From the NCBI GenBank assembly GCA_003221615.1, contig QHSQ01000168.1, positions 1-40,185 on the forward strand: a stretch of 40,185 nucleotides of DNA. Reading direction: 5' to 3'. The stretch comes from Candidatus Rokuibacteriota bacterium (GTDB lineage: Bacteria; Methylomirabilota; Methylomirabilia; Rokubacteriales; CSP1-6). Both the position numbers and the translations under genes were made by a program. A model generated the notes under the pieces. It had not been told where the DNA came from. It searched no databases and worked only from the letters and a program-made list of their open reading frames with translations. Shown one piece after another: positions 31,532 to 40,031 of this stretch (positions within the stretch are counted from its first letter, which is position 1; each line of letters starts with the position of its first letter).

Positions 31532-32920
31532 TCAAACACTCGGGTGGCGTTTGTGCCAGTCGGTGGCCTGCTCGTAGGTGTGGCCCACGCGCAGCACGGT
31601 GGTCTCGTCGAACGGGCGCCCCGAGATCTGGATCGAGATCGGCAGGCCCGTGGCGGTGAAGCCGCAGGGCACCGCCAGCGAGGGCAGCCCGGTCATGTTG
31701 AACGGGCCCGTGTTACCACGGGGGAATCCGTAGTCGGGATCGTAGACCGTGGCGAACGTGGGCGCGGGCTTGGGGCTGGTCGGCGTCGCGAGCACGTCCA
31801 CCCGGCGGAGCACCGCGCTCATGTCGGCCAGCAGTCGTGCACGGATGCGCTGGGCCTGCACGTATTCGGAGCCGGTGATGAGCGCGCCGGCCGTCAGACG
31901 CTCGCGCAGGAGCTCGCCGAAGCGCTCGGGATGCTCGCGCAGGTCGCGCTCGTGATAGGCGAACGCCTCGGCGAGCATGATCGCCATGAAGGCGCCCGCC
32001 GACTGGATGCTCGGGATCTGCACGTCCTCGACGGTGGCGCCGAGCTGCCGCAAGGTCGCGAGCGCCTGCTCGAATCCCTTCTCGACCTCGGGGTCGATGC
32101 CCTCGAAGAAGTATTCGCGGGGCACGCCGACGCGGAGCCCGCGCACGCCCCGCCCGAGCGGCGCGACGTAGTCGGGCACGGGCTCGCGACTCGACGCGGG
32201 ATCGGCCGCGTCGTAACCCGCGAGGGCCTGGAGCAGGTACGCGCAGTCCTCGACGGTACGCGCCATGGGCCCGGTGTGGTCGAGCGTCCACGAGAGCGTC
32301 AGGACGCCGGCGCGGCTGCAGCGCCCGTAGGTCGGTTTGAGTCCCGCGATGCCGCAGAGCGACGCGGGCCCCCGGATCGAGCCGCCCGTGTCCGAACCGA
32401 GCGCGCCGAACGCCATGCCGGCCGCGAGCGCCGCGCCCGAGCCGCTCGAGGAGCCGCCGGGCATCCGCTCGAGGTCCCACGGATTCCGCGCCGCCGGGAA
32501 GCGGTGACCGGGGAACTGGATGCCGAACGCGAACTCGTGCGTGATCAGCTTGCCCAGCATCACGGCACCCGCTCGCTGAAGCCGTGTCACGCACGTCGAG
32601 TCTTCGTCCGGGATCCAGTCGGCCAGCAGCGCCGAGCCGCCGGTGGTGAGGATCCCGCGCGTCGCGTAGATGTCCTTGTAGCCGATCGGAATGCCGAGGA
32701 GCGGGCTCGAGATGTCGCCGCGCCCGAGGGCGGCTTCGGCGGCCCGGGCGTCCGCCAGCGCCCGATCGGCGGTGACGGTCACGAACGCGTGGAGCTTGGG
32801 GTCCAGTTGCTCGATGCGATCGAGATGGGCCCGCGTCAGCTCGACCGGCGAGAGCGCCCGGCGCCGGAAGCGCGCGCCAATGTCGCGGATGGTCGCGTAG
32901 AAGAGCTCCTCACTGGCCAC
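31532..32920 (-). CDS. Amidase signature family hydrolase
   Basis: A 462-residue amidase (GatA/AtzE/AtzF type) with the Ser-cisSer-Lys triad: K82 in GYKDIYATRG, cis-Ser157 in PGGSSSGSGAALAA, and nucleophile S181 in SDTGGSIRGP. The 24-residue spacing between the two serines is that of the family. It would hydrolyse a carboxamide in the cytoplasm. A glutamine-specific GatA role is unlikely because no gatB is present. The start is GTG at 32920 with GAGG 5 nt upstream; it overlaps the preceding small gene by 11 nt, suggesting a two-subunit amidase. The substrate is unknown. Confidence 0.92.
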   Translation of the reverse strand: MASEELFYATIRDIGARFRRRALSPVELTRAHLDRIEQLDPKLHAFVTVTADRALADARAAEAALGRGDISSPLLGIPIGYKDIYATRGILTTGGSALLADWIPDEDSTCVTRLQRAGAVMLGKLITHEFAFGIQFPGHRFPAARNPWDLERMPGGSSSGSGAALAAGMAFGALGSDTGGSIRGPASLCGIAGLKPTYGRCSRAGVLTLSWTLDHTGPMARTVEDCAYLLQALAGYDAADPASSREPVPDYVAPLGRGVRGLRVGVPREYFFEGIDPEVEKGFEQALATLRQLGATVEDVQIPSIQSAGAFMAIMLAEAFAYHERDLREHPERFGELLRERLTAGALITGSEYVQAQRIRARLLADMSAVLRRVDVLATPTSPKPAPTFATVYDPDYGFPRGNTGPFNMTGLPSLAVPCGFTATGLPISIQISGRPFDETTVLRVGHTYEQATDWHKRHPSV

Positions 32921-33104
32921 GATCGCCTCGCGATCGGACGGTATCGAAGGTCACGGCGGGCTCGAGCGTTCGGTTGGCCCGCGAATCCATCGCGTGGATC
33001 GGCCGGAGCGCGTCGGTCAGGAGCCGGCGCACGACCTCGAGCCGGTTCTCGGCGATCTCGACTCGGGCCGCCTTCATGCGGTCGCGGAGCTCTTCCAGGG
33101 TCAT
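32910..33104 (-). CDS. AtzG/GatC-like small amidase partner
   Basis: A 64-residue polypeptide with an excellent GGGAGG Shine-Dalgarno 6-7 nt before its ATG and an 11-nt overlap with the amidase gene. Residues 1-40 are predicted helical and charged (LEELRDRMKAARVEIAEN, LEVVRRLLTDAL), followed by an extended tail with DSRANRTLEPAVTFDT. A helical N-terminus followed by an extended 'LEPAxxF' tail resembles AtzG and GatC, small subunits that wrap and stabilise amidases. The family assignment is by pattern and position, not strong identity. The 57-bp gap upstream is shared with the divergent iron-type importer. Confidence 0.65.
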   Translation of the reverse strand: MTLEELRDRMKAARVEIAENRLEVVRRLLTDALRPIHAMDSRANRTLEPAVTFDTVRSRGDRGQ

Positions 33105-33161
33105 AGCGATCCTCCCGTGTGGGAGAATACCGCGACCTCGATGCCAACGGGAGGCGGATTG

Positions 33162-34199
33162 ATGACGCGCGCGTGGCGGCTCCTGACCCCGGTGGTGCTC
33201 CTCGCTGCGGTGTCGCTGCCGGCGCCCGCCGCCGTCCTCGCACAGGGAAGCCTCAACGTCTACTGCAGCGTCCAGGCCGAGTGGTGCCAGGCGGTCGCCA
33301 ACGAGTTCCAGCGCCAGACGGGCACCAGAGTGGCGCTCACCTTGAAGGGGTCCGGCGAGACCCTCGCGCAGGTCACCGCCGAGGCCGCCAACCCGAAGGG
33401 CGATGTCTGGTTCGGTGGCACCGGCGATCCGCATCTGGCCGCGGCCGAGCAGAACCTGACAGTCGCCTACAAATCGCCGAACATCGAGAAGCTCCACGAG
33501 TGGGCTCGACGGCAAGCCGAGCAGTCGGGCTTCAAGACCGTCGGCATCTACGCCGGAGCGCTGGGCTTCGGCTACAACCCGGAGCTCCTGCAAAAGAAGA
33601 AGCTCGCCGCGCCCACGTGCTGGAAAGACCTGGTGAAGTCGGACTTCAGGGACGAGATCCAGGTCGCGAACCCGAACTCGTCCGGGACGGCGTACACGGC
33701 GGTCGCGACGATCGTTCAGATCTTCGGCGAGGAGGAGGCGTTCCGCTATCTGCGCCAGCTTCACAGGAACGTCAACCAGTACACGCGTTCGGGCGTCGGC
33801 CCGATCAAGGCGGTGGCGCGCGGCGAGACGTCCGTGAGCATCAGCTTCATGCACGACGTCGTCACCGAGGCTCTCGCGGGCTTCCCGGTGAAAGCCCAGG
33901 CGCCGTGCGAGGGCACCGGCTACGAGGTCGGCTCGCTCAGCATCATCAAGGGCGCGCGCAACCTCGAGGGCGCCAAGAGATTCGTCGACTGGGCGCTGAC
34001 CCCGCAGGCGCAGAAGCTCGGCGCCGATTCCAAGCAGTTCCAGGTGCCCTCGAACCGCGAGGCGCAGCTGCCCCCACAGGCGCCGCGGTTCGCCGACATC
34101 AAGCTGATCAACTACGACTTCGCGAAGTACGGCGCGAGCGCCGAGCGCAAGCGCCTGCTCGAGCGATGGGAGCGAGAAGTCAACAGCCAGCCCAAGTAG
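33162..34199 (+). CDS. Iron(III)-type ABC transporter substrate-binding protein
   Basis: A 345-residue periplasmic binding protein of the FbpA/AfuA-like class. The chosen ATG (33162) has GGGAGG 7 nt upstream; another ATG at 33141 lacks one. A Sec signal covers about 1-27 (RLLTPVVLLAAVSLP), with cleavage after VLAQ. The mature protein begins GSLNVYCSVQAEWCQAVANE, with NPKGDVWFGGTGDP and, later, VGIYAGALGFGYNPELL, GTAYTAVATIVQIFG, and SISFMHDVVTEA. Members bind ferric iron, 2-aminoethylphosphonate or related anions; the tyrosine pair used for iron is not obvious here, so the ligand is open. It heads an SBP-permease-ATPase operon. Confidence 0.9.
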   Translation: MTRAWRLLTPVVLLAAVSLPAPAAVLAQGSLNVYCSVQAEWCQAVANEFQRQTGTRVALTLKGSGETLAQVTAEAANPKGDVWFGGTGDPHLAAAEQNLTVAYKSPNIEKLHEWARRQAEQSGFKTVGIYAGALGFGYNPELLQKKKLAAPTCWKDLVKSDFRDEIQVANPNSSGTAYTAVATIVQIFGEEEAFRYLRQLHRNVNQYTRSGVGPIKAVARGETSVSISFMHDVVTEALAGFPVKAQAPCEGTGYEVGSLSIIKGARNLEGAKRFVDWALTPQAQKLGADSKQFQVPSNREAQLPPQAPRFADIKLINYDFAKYGASAERKRLLERWEREVNSQPK

Positions 34200-34210
34200 G
34201 CGCCGCCGCC

Positions 34211-36370
34211 ATGCGCGACGGTCTTCGCCGCTGGGCGCTCGTCTGGAGCGTGGTCGGAGGCGCCGCTCTCGCGCTGCTTCCGTGGTACGCGACCCCCGAC
34301 GGCGTCGGAATCGGCCGGATCTGGCTCCTCGCACCAGGCGTGGCCCTCCTCGCGTCGCTCGCGGCCGTGCTGCTCGACTTGCAGTCGCGCCTCGGCCGGC
34401 GGGGCGCCGGTCCCGCGACGGCCTGCCGCGCGGACTACCGCGATCATCGCGCGACCCTCGGCCGCCGGCTGCTCGTGCTCGGCGGCGCCGGCTTCGTCTA
34501 CATCGTGGTCCAGGGATTCGCGATCGACCGCCAGCCCGGGATGGGACTCGGCGCCGCGCTCGTCTCGACGAGCCTTCTGATGCTCTTCTCGCTCGGGCTC
34601 GCCGCGCGCGGCTTGTTCAAGGGCGACGCCTTCGTCGCCGGCGCCGTGGTGGTCGTCGCGGTGCTCGTCGGGCTCTTCACGTTCTACCCGGTCGCGCGGA
34701 TCCTGTTGAGCGCAGTCCAGGAGAGCGACGGCGCGCTCTCCATGCGGGCGCTCGTCGAGCGGCTGTTCGCGGCGAAGATCTGGCGTCTCGACTGCGTGAC
34801 CGGCGGGCGAAGCTGCGGTGTCGGGTGGAACACGCTCCTGCTGGCCGTGCTGACCGCGACCACGACGACGACGCTCGGGCTCGCGTTCGCTCTGGTCGTC
34901 ACGCGGACCGGATTCAAGGCCAAGCGGCTCCTGCGCGTGCTGACGGTGCTGCCGATCATCACGCCGCCGTTCGTGATCGGCCTCGGGCTGATCCTGATCT
35001 TCGGCCGGTCCGGTCTGGTCAACCAGCTCATGGAGTGGGCGTTCACGGTGGCGCCGTCGCGCTGGATCTACGGCCTGCCGGGCGTGTGGCTCGCGCAGAC
35101 GTTGGCCTTCACACCGGTCGCGTTCCTCGTGCTGATCGGCGTCGTGGAAGGCGTGAGCCCGTCTCTCGAAGAAGCGTCGCAGACCCTCCGGGCCGGCCGT
35201 TGGCACACCTTCGGCCGAGTGTCATTGCCGTTGATGCGCCCCGGTCTCGCCAACGCGTTCCTGGTGGGCTTCATCGAGAGCATCGCCGACTTCGGTAACC
35301 CGATCGTGCTCGGCGGCAACTTCGGCGTTCTCTCCACCGAGGTGTTCTTCTCGATCGTCGGCGCGCAGCTCGATCAGGGCAGGGCGGCGGCGCTCGGCGT
35401 GCTCTTGCTGGCGCTGGCGCTCGCCGCGTTCTTCGTGCAGCGCCGCGTGGTCGGTCCCACGGTGTACACGACCATCTCGGGCAAGGGCGACAGTGGGCGG
35501 CCGGCACCGCTGCCGCCGCTGGTGCGGCGTCTCGCGTTCGGCGTCGCGCTGCCGTGGGCGACGCTCACCTTGACGATCTACGCGATGGCCCTGGCGGGCG
35601 GGTTCGTCGAGACATGGGGGCGCGACTATAGGCCGACCTTACGCCACTACGCGAAGGCCTTCTCGATCGAGTGGGGTGGTGGGGGCATCATCTGGTCGGG
35701 CTCCGCGTGGCGCTCGTTCTGGACCACGCTCGAGCTTGCCTCGATCGCCGCCCCACTCACCGCCGCGCTCGGCATCCTGACCGCGTATCTCCTGGTGAGG
35801 CAGCGCTTCGTCGGCCGCGCCGTGTTCGAGTTCGCCACGATGCTGAGCTTCGCCATTCCCGGCACCGTGATCGGCGTGAGCTACATCCTGGCGTACAACG
35901 TGCCGCCGGTCGAGCTGACCGGCACGGCGCTGATCCTGATCGTCTGCTTCGTGTTCAGGAACATGCCCGTTGGTCTCCGCGCGGGCGTGGCCGCGATGAG
36001 CCAGATCGACGGAAGCCTCGACGAGGCGTCGCGCACCTTGGGCGGCAAGAGCTTCGTGACACTCCGCCGCGTGATTCTGCCACTGCTGCGGCCCGCGGTC
36101 GTGGCGGCGCTGGTCTACAGCTTCGTTCGTGCGATGACGACCGTGAGCGCCGTGATCTTCCTGGTCTCGGCCGACTACGACATGGCGACGACCTACATCA
36201 TCCACCGCGTGCTGAATGGCGACTACGGCGTCGCGATCGCCTACAGCTCGGTGCTCATCGTGCTGATGCTCGGCGCGATCGGGCTCATCCAGCTGCTGGT
36301 GGGCGAGCGCAAGCTCCGGCGCGCGGCTACGGCGCACGCCCCGCTGCCGACCGGACCCATTCCCGCGTGA
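34211..36370 (+). CDS. Fused FbpB-type ABC permease with extra N-terminal membrane region
   Basis: A 719-residue permease with two fused membrane domains, as in FbpB. The two coupling loops read EEASQTLRAGRWHTFGRVSLP (first half, shown here in part) and DEASRTLGGKSFVTLRRVILP (second half), each followed by LxRPG/A. The usual FbpB is about 550 residues; here about 160 residues with four or five additional hydrophobic segments (about 8-28, 33-58, 84-105, 110-135, 139-168) precede the first canonical domain. The ATG at 34211 is 11 nt after the binding-protein gene, and the stop overlaps the ATPase GTG, so all three are co-expressed. Confidence 0.92.
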   Translation: MRDGLRRWALVWSVVGGAALALLPWYATPDGVGIGRIWLLAPGVALLASLAAVLLDLQSRLGRRGAGPATACRADYRDHRATLGRRLLVLGGAGFVYIVVQGFAIDRQPGMGLGAALVSTSLLMLFSLGLAARGLFKGDAFVAGAVVVVAVLVGLFTFYPVARILLSAVQESDGALSMRALVERLFAAKIWRLDCVTGGRSCGVGWNTLLLAVLTATTTTTLGLAFALVVTRTGFKAKRLLRVLTVLPIITPPFVIGLGLILIFGRSGLVNQLMEWAFTVAPSRWIYGLPGVWLAQTLAFTPVAFLVLIGVVEGVSPSLEEASQTLRAGRWHTFGRVSLPLMRPGLANAFLVGFIESIADFGNPIVLGGNFGVLSTEVFFSIVGAQLDQGRAAALGVLLLALALAAFFVQRRVVGPTVYTTISGKGDSGRPAPLPPLVRRLAFGVALPWATLTLTIYAMALAGGFVETWGRDYRPTLRHYAKAFSIEWGGGGIIWSGSAWRSFWTTLELASIAAPLTAALGILTAYLLVRQRFVGRAVFEFATMLSFAIPGTVIGVSYILAYNVPPVELTGTALILIVCFVFRNMPVGLRAGVAAMSQIDGSLDEASRTLGGKSFVTLRRVILPLLRPAVVAALVYSFVRAMTTVSAVIFLVSADYDMATTYIIHRVLNGDYGVAIAYSSVLIVLMLGAIGLIQLLVGERKLRRAATAHAPLPTGPIPA

Positions 36371-37434
36371 CCGAGCGCCGCGCGGCACGGATCGAGCTCT
36401 CGCGCGTGACCAAGCAGTACGGGCCGGTCACGGCCGTACGCGACGTCAGCTTCACGATCGACGCCGGGAGCCTCGTGACCTTGCTCGGGCCGTCGGGCTG
36501 CGGCAAGACGACGACCTTGCGCCTGATCGCCGGGCTCGAGACCGTCACGTCGGGACGGATCCTGATCGGCGACGACGACGTGACCGCGCTGGGGGCGACA
36601 GACCGGAACGTGAGCATGGTGTTCCAGAGCTACGCGCTCTTCCCGCACATGTCGGTGCTCGACAACGTCGCCTACGGCCCACGCGTCGCCGGCCGATCGC
36701 GGCGCCACGCGGCCGAAGTCGCTCGCGAGGCGCTCGCGGGCGTGGGGCTCGCCGAGCTCGGCGACCGGCTGCCGAGCGAGCTTTCGGGTGGCCAGCAGCA
36801 GCGGGTGGCTATCGCCCGCGCGCTCGTGCTCGAGCCACGCGTGCTCCTGTTCGACGAGCCGCTGTCGAACCTGGACGCGCGGCTGCGACGCCAGATGCGG
36901 GAGGAGATCCGAACGCTCCAGCGGCGGCTCGGGATCACGGTGGTGTACGTCACGCACGATCAGGAGGAGGCGCTCGGCGTCTCGGACCGCATCATCGTGA
37001 TGAATCACGCTGTCGTCGCGCAGGAGGGGCGGCCGCGCGAGCTCTACGAGTCGCCGGGCGACGTGTTCGTGGCCGGCTTCATGGGCGAGGCCAATCGCGT
37101 CAAGGGCGTGCTCCAGCGCCTCGACGACCGGACCGGCAGGGTGACGATCGGCGGGCTCACGAGGATGTTGCCCCATCGAGGGCTCGCCGACGGCGCGGTC
37201 GACGTGGCCATCAGGCCGGAGGCGATCCTGATCTCCCGCGGCGACGTGGAGGACGGCGTGCTCCGCGGCACCGTGAGCCAGGCCGCGTACCTGGGCTCGC
37301 GGATGGAGTACTCGATCGCGTCGGAGCTCGGCGAGCTGTTCGTGACGAGCCCCGCGGTCGACGCACCGCTCGCGCCCGGCGCGACCGTCGGCTTGACACT
37401 CGCGGCCCACGGCATCACCCTGATTCGGCCATGA
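36367..37434 (+). CDS. ABC transporter ATP-binding protein (FbpC/PotA type)
   Basis: A 355-residue ATPase powering the importer. Walker A GPSGCGKT (41-48), Q-loop Q87 in VFQSYALFPHM, signature LSGGQQQR (139-146), Walker B VLLFDEP (159-165) and switch H197 in VTHDQEEAL are all intact. The C-terminal 110 residues form a TOBE-type domain (IRPEAI, YLGSRMEYSI). The GTG start overlaps the permease stop (GTGA), and its own stop overlaps the next ATG (ATGA). It is the only ABC ATPase in the window; it belongs to the CUT1/Fbp class and would not be expected to serve the peptide-type permeases. Confidence 0.94.
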   Translation: MTERRAARIELSRVTKQYGPVTAVRDVSFTIDAGSLVTLLGPSGCGKTTTLRLIAGLETVTSGRILIGDDDVTALGATDRNVSMVFQSYALFPHMSVLDNVAYGPRVAGRSRRHAAEVAREALAGVGLAELGDRLPSELSGGQQQRVAIARALVLEPRVLLFDEPLSNLDARLRRQMREEIRTLQRRLGITVVYVTHDQEEALGVSDRIIVMNHAVVAQEGRPRELYESPGDVFVAGFMGEANRVKGVLQRLDDRTGRVTIGGLTRMLPHRGLADGAVDVAIRPEAILISRGDVEDGVLRGTVSQAAYLGSRMEYSIASELGELFVTSPAVDAPLAPGATVGLTLAAHGITLIRP

Positions 37435-37919
37435 TCGAAGAACGCGTCGTCCATACCCTCGATAGCCTCGGTGTTCCGTACGAGCTCATGCAGATCGACC
37501 CGGCCTTCGCCGACACGGCGGCCTGTTGCGAGAAGTACGGGTTGCCGCTGGACAGCGCGGGCAACACGATCGTCGTCGCGTCGAAGAAGGAGCCGCGAAA
37601 ATTCGGCGCGTGCGTCGTGAAGGCGACGACGCGGCTCGACGTGAACCACGCCGTGCGGGCGCTGCTCGGGACCTCCAAGGTGTCGTTCGCCTCCGCCGAG
37701 GAGACGATGACCCTCACCGGCATGATGATCGGCGGCGTCACCGTGTTCGCGTTGCCGCCCGACCTGCCGATCTACGTCGACGACAAGCTGATGGAGCGCG
37801 AGTGGGTGATCCTCGGCAGCGGCAGCCGCTCGTCGAAGATCAAGATTGCGCCGGAAGTCTTCCGGCGCATCCCGAACGCCACCATCGTCCCGAATCTCGC
37901 TCTCGAGGTCGCGCGCTGA
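37431..37919 (+). CDS. YbaK/EbsC-domain protein
   Basis: A 162-residue single YbaK domain (PF04073). Canonical YbaK and ProXp-ala proteins deacylate mischarged tRNAs. The fold is recognisable from VVHTLDSLGVPYELMQ, NTIVVASKKEP, DVNHAVRALLGTSKVSFASAEE and GGVTVFALPPDLPIYVDD. In YbaK the key lysine lies in a KTLV strand; here the aligned position is Asn45 in GNTIVVAS, so the classical activity may be lost or altered. A cysteine pair C32-C33 and C61 are extra. It is co-translated with the ABC ATPase (ATGA overlap), an unusual partner, and converges with the serine hydrolase. Confidence 0.88.
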   Translation: MIEERVVHTLDSLGVPYELMQIDPAFADTAACCEKYGLPLDSAGNTIVVASKKEPRKFGACVVKATTRLDVNHAVRALLGTSKVSFASAEETMTLTGMMIGGVTVFALPPDLPIYVDDKLMEREWVILGSGSRSSKIKIAPEVFRRIPNATIVPNLALEVAR

Positions 37920-37964
37920 CGGGTGACCTTCTCGATCGCCCGTCCGCCAGTCGATCGGCTGCGC

Positions 37965-39236
37965 CTACTCGATCGCCTGGAGCACCAGGGTCTTCAGCAG
38001 CTGGCGGTAGTGGACTCGGATCGGGCCGGGCGCCTGCGCCATGAAGACGACCGTCAGCTCTTCCTTGGGATCGACCCAGAAGCCCGTCCCGAAGGCTCCG
38101 CCCCAGTTGTAGTCGCCGGCCGAGCCGGTGACCGAGGACACCCCCGTGTCCTTGCGCACCGCGAACCCGAGACCGAAGCCGTAGCCCGGTCCCGGCGAGT
38201 ACGCGGCGCCCGGCGCGATCGCCGAGCCGAGGTGGTCCGAGGTCATGTACTCGACCGTCTTGCGGCCGAGCAGCCGCGCGCCCTCGAGCGTGCCGCGGTT
38301 CAAGAGCATCTGCGTGAAGCGCACGTAGTCACCGGCGGTCGAGACCCCGCACCCGCCGCCGCATTCGAACTTCGGCGGCGTCGTCGGATCGAAGAGCTTG
38401 ATCTCCTTGCCGGTGTCGGGATCGACCGCGAGGGCCTGGGCCAGGCGCCCCTTCTTGTCCGCGGGCACGACGAAGCCCGTGTCGGTCATCTTGAGCGGGC
38501 GGAAGACACGCTCGGCGAGCACCTGGCCGAGCGGCTTGCCGGCGACCACTTCGACGACGCGCCCGAGAACGTCGGTCGAGACGCCGTATTCCCACTTCGT
38601 CCCCGGCTGGTTAAGAAGGGGAAGCTTCGCGAGCCGCTCGATGAACTCCGGGGGCGTGAGCTCGCGCGAGAGGCCGCTCGTGCCGCCCTCGTAGAGCTTG
38701 TGGACGTGGGTCGTGCCGCGGTTGCCGTAGGTGAATCCGGAGGTGTGGCGGAGCAGATCCTGGATCGTCATCTCGGACTCGGCCGGCACCGTGTAGAACA
38801 CGGTCTTGCCCGTCACCGGATCGAGCTTCTCGACGCCGACCTGACGGTTCGCGAGCTCGGGGAGGTATTTCGACACGGGATCGCTCAGGAAGAGCCGGCC
38901 TTCCTCGTAGAGCATCATCGTCGCGACGGAGACGAGAGGCTTGGTCATCGAGGCGATGCGGAAGATCGCATCTTGTGTCATCGCGGCGCCGGCGGTCTTG
39001 TCGCGGAAGCCCACCGTGTCGAGGTACGCGATGCGTCCCTTGCGCGCGACGATCACGACGGCGCCGGGAATGCGCCCGCGCTCGACGTCGGCACGCAGGA
39101 TCCGGCCGATACGGTCGAGCTTCTCGGACGAGAGCCCGACCTCTTCGGCCTTGGCTCGCGGGAGCGGATCGGCCGCGGCGCCCGCGACCAGGAGAAGCGA
39201 GAAGCTCATCACGAGGACCAGGGCGAGCGCTTTCAT
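37965..39236 (-). CDS. Serine hydrolase of the class C beta-lactamase / esterase fold
   Basis: A 423-residue exported protein with a Sec signal peptide (about 1-22, ALALVLVMSFSLLLVAGAAA). The nucleophile motif is S96-M-T-K99, the second motif Y217 in WEYGVSTDVLG, and the third region appears as NWGGAFGTGFWVDP in place of the KTG/HxG box. Such proteins are more often esterases, D-aminopeptidases or penicillin-binding-like hydrolases than true beta-lactamases. An AGGAGG Shine-Dalgarno lies 7 nt upstream of the ATG. The gene is divergent from the thioredoxin-fold gene at 39312, 75 bp apart, and its C-terminus converges on the YbaK-like gene. Confidence 0.9.
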   Translation of the reverse strand: MKALALVLVMSFSLLLVAGAAADPLPRAKAEEVGLSSEKLDRIGRILRADVERGRIPGAVVIVARKGRIAYLDTVGFRDKTAGAAMTQDAIFRIASMTKPLVSVATMMLYEEGRLFLSDPVSKYLPELANRQVGVEKLDPVTGKTVFYTVPAESEMTIQDLLRHTSGFTYGNRGTTHVHKLYEGGTSGLSRELTPPEFIERLAKLPLLNQPGTKWEYGVSTDVLGRVVEVVAGKPLGQVLAERVFRPLKMTDTGFVVPADKKGRLAQALAVDPDTGKEIKLFDPTTPPKFECGGGCGVSTAGDYVRFTQMLLNRGTLEGARLLGRKTVEYMTSDHLGSAIAPGAAYSPGPGYGFGLGFAVRKDTGVSSVTGSAGDYNWGGAFGTGFWVDPKEELTVVFMAQAPGPIRVHYRQLLKTLVLQAIE

Positions 39237-39311
39237 CGAGAGCCTCCTGTGCTAGAGTGCCGCTGCCGCCCGGCCGCCGAGACCGGTGTCGAGACGATAG
39301 AGGAGAGTGTG

Positions 39312-40028
39312 ATGGAGCGCAAGACGAGCGTGGTCACCTCCGAGCGGTTCGCGTCCGGCATGACGTTCGATCAATACGTCACCTACGTCGGCACGCCGGA
39401 GAATCTCAAGCGCGAGGGCTCGGGTGGACGGCCGCGAAGTGACATGAGCGCCAACCTGCGCGCGGGCTACGCCGCGGCGCGGCTGGACGACGCGCAGACC
39501 GCGGCGATCAAGTGGCTGGCGTCGAGGCCGAACGGCCCCGCCAAGGTGCTGGTCATCTCCGAGGAATGGTCATCGGACTGCCGCCGCGACGTCCCGATGC
39601 TGGCGCGGCTGGTCGAGGCGGGCGGTCTGGAGCTCCGGATCTTCCGCCGCGACGGGCAGCGCTTCAGCCAGAGCCACCGGCCGAGCCTCGCCGATGCGCC
39701 GGACAGCAACGCCGACATCATGACCGAGTTCCTCAACACGAAAAACGGGCAGACCTGGCAGTCGATTCCGGTGGCCGTCTTCTACACGAAGAATCTCGAG
39801 TACCTCTATCACTACACGGAGTACCCGGCGATCTACTTGAAGGATGAGGTGGTCGCGCAGCTCCGCGGCGCGCGGCCCGGCGAGAGCAAGGAAGAGACCC
39901 AGAAGCGAGGCGACCGCGAGTTCTCGGAGCTTCAGCAGTCGCCGTTCTTCAAGGTCTGGGCGCGTGCGGGTGTCGACGAGATCCTGAGCGCGCTCCATCG
40001 GAGGCTCGTCCTCGGCCCGTCCGCCTGA
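39312..40028 (+). CDS. Thioredoxin-fold family protein with degenerate CxxC
   Basis: A 238-residue cytoplasmic protein of the Thioredoxin_9-like type. A helical N-terminal part (about 1-75, MTFDQYVTYVGTPENL) precedes the thioredoxin fold: strand KVLVISEEWSSDCRRDVPML (78-97) and the cis-proline segment SIPVAVFYT (P153). The usual WCxDC motif is W-S-S-D-C, so only C90 remains and disulfide reductase activity is doubtful. The C-terminal part is charged and helical. GAGGAG lies 6-8 nt before the ATG. Relatives are annotated as thioredoxin family proteins of unknown function. Confidence 0.82.
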   Translation: MERKTSVVTSERFASGMTFDQYVTYVGTPENLKREGSGGRPRSDMSANLRAGYAAARLDDAQTAAIKWLASRPNGPAKVLVISEEWSSDCRRDVPMLARLVEAGGLELRIFRRDGQRFSQSHRPSLADAPDSNADIMTEFLNTKNGQTWQSIPVAVFYTKNLEYLYHYTEYPAIYLKDEVVAQLRGARPGESKEETQKRGDREFSELQQSPFFKVWARAGVDEILSALHRRLVLGPSA

Positions 40029-40031
40029 GCC

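Noticed and set aside
33112-33125. CTCCC-GTGT-GGGAG inverted repeat between divergent genes
   Set aside because: It is largely explained by the GGGAGG ribosome site of the - strand gene; no independent support for an operator or terminator.
37923-39311. Upstream extension of the thioredoxin-fold frame across the serine hydrolase
   Set aside because: Antisense of a clear exported hydrolase; the ATG at 39312 has a good ribosome site.
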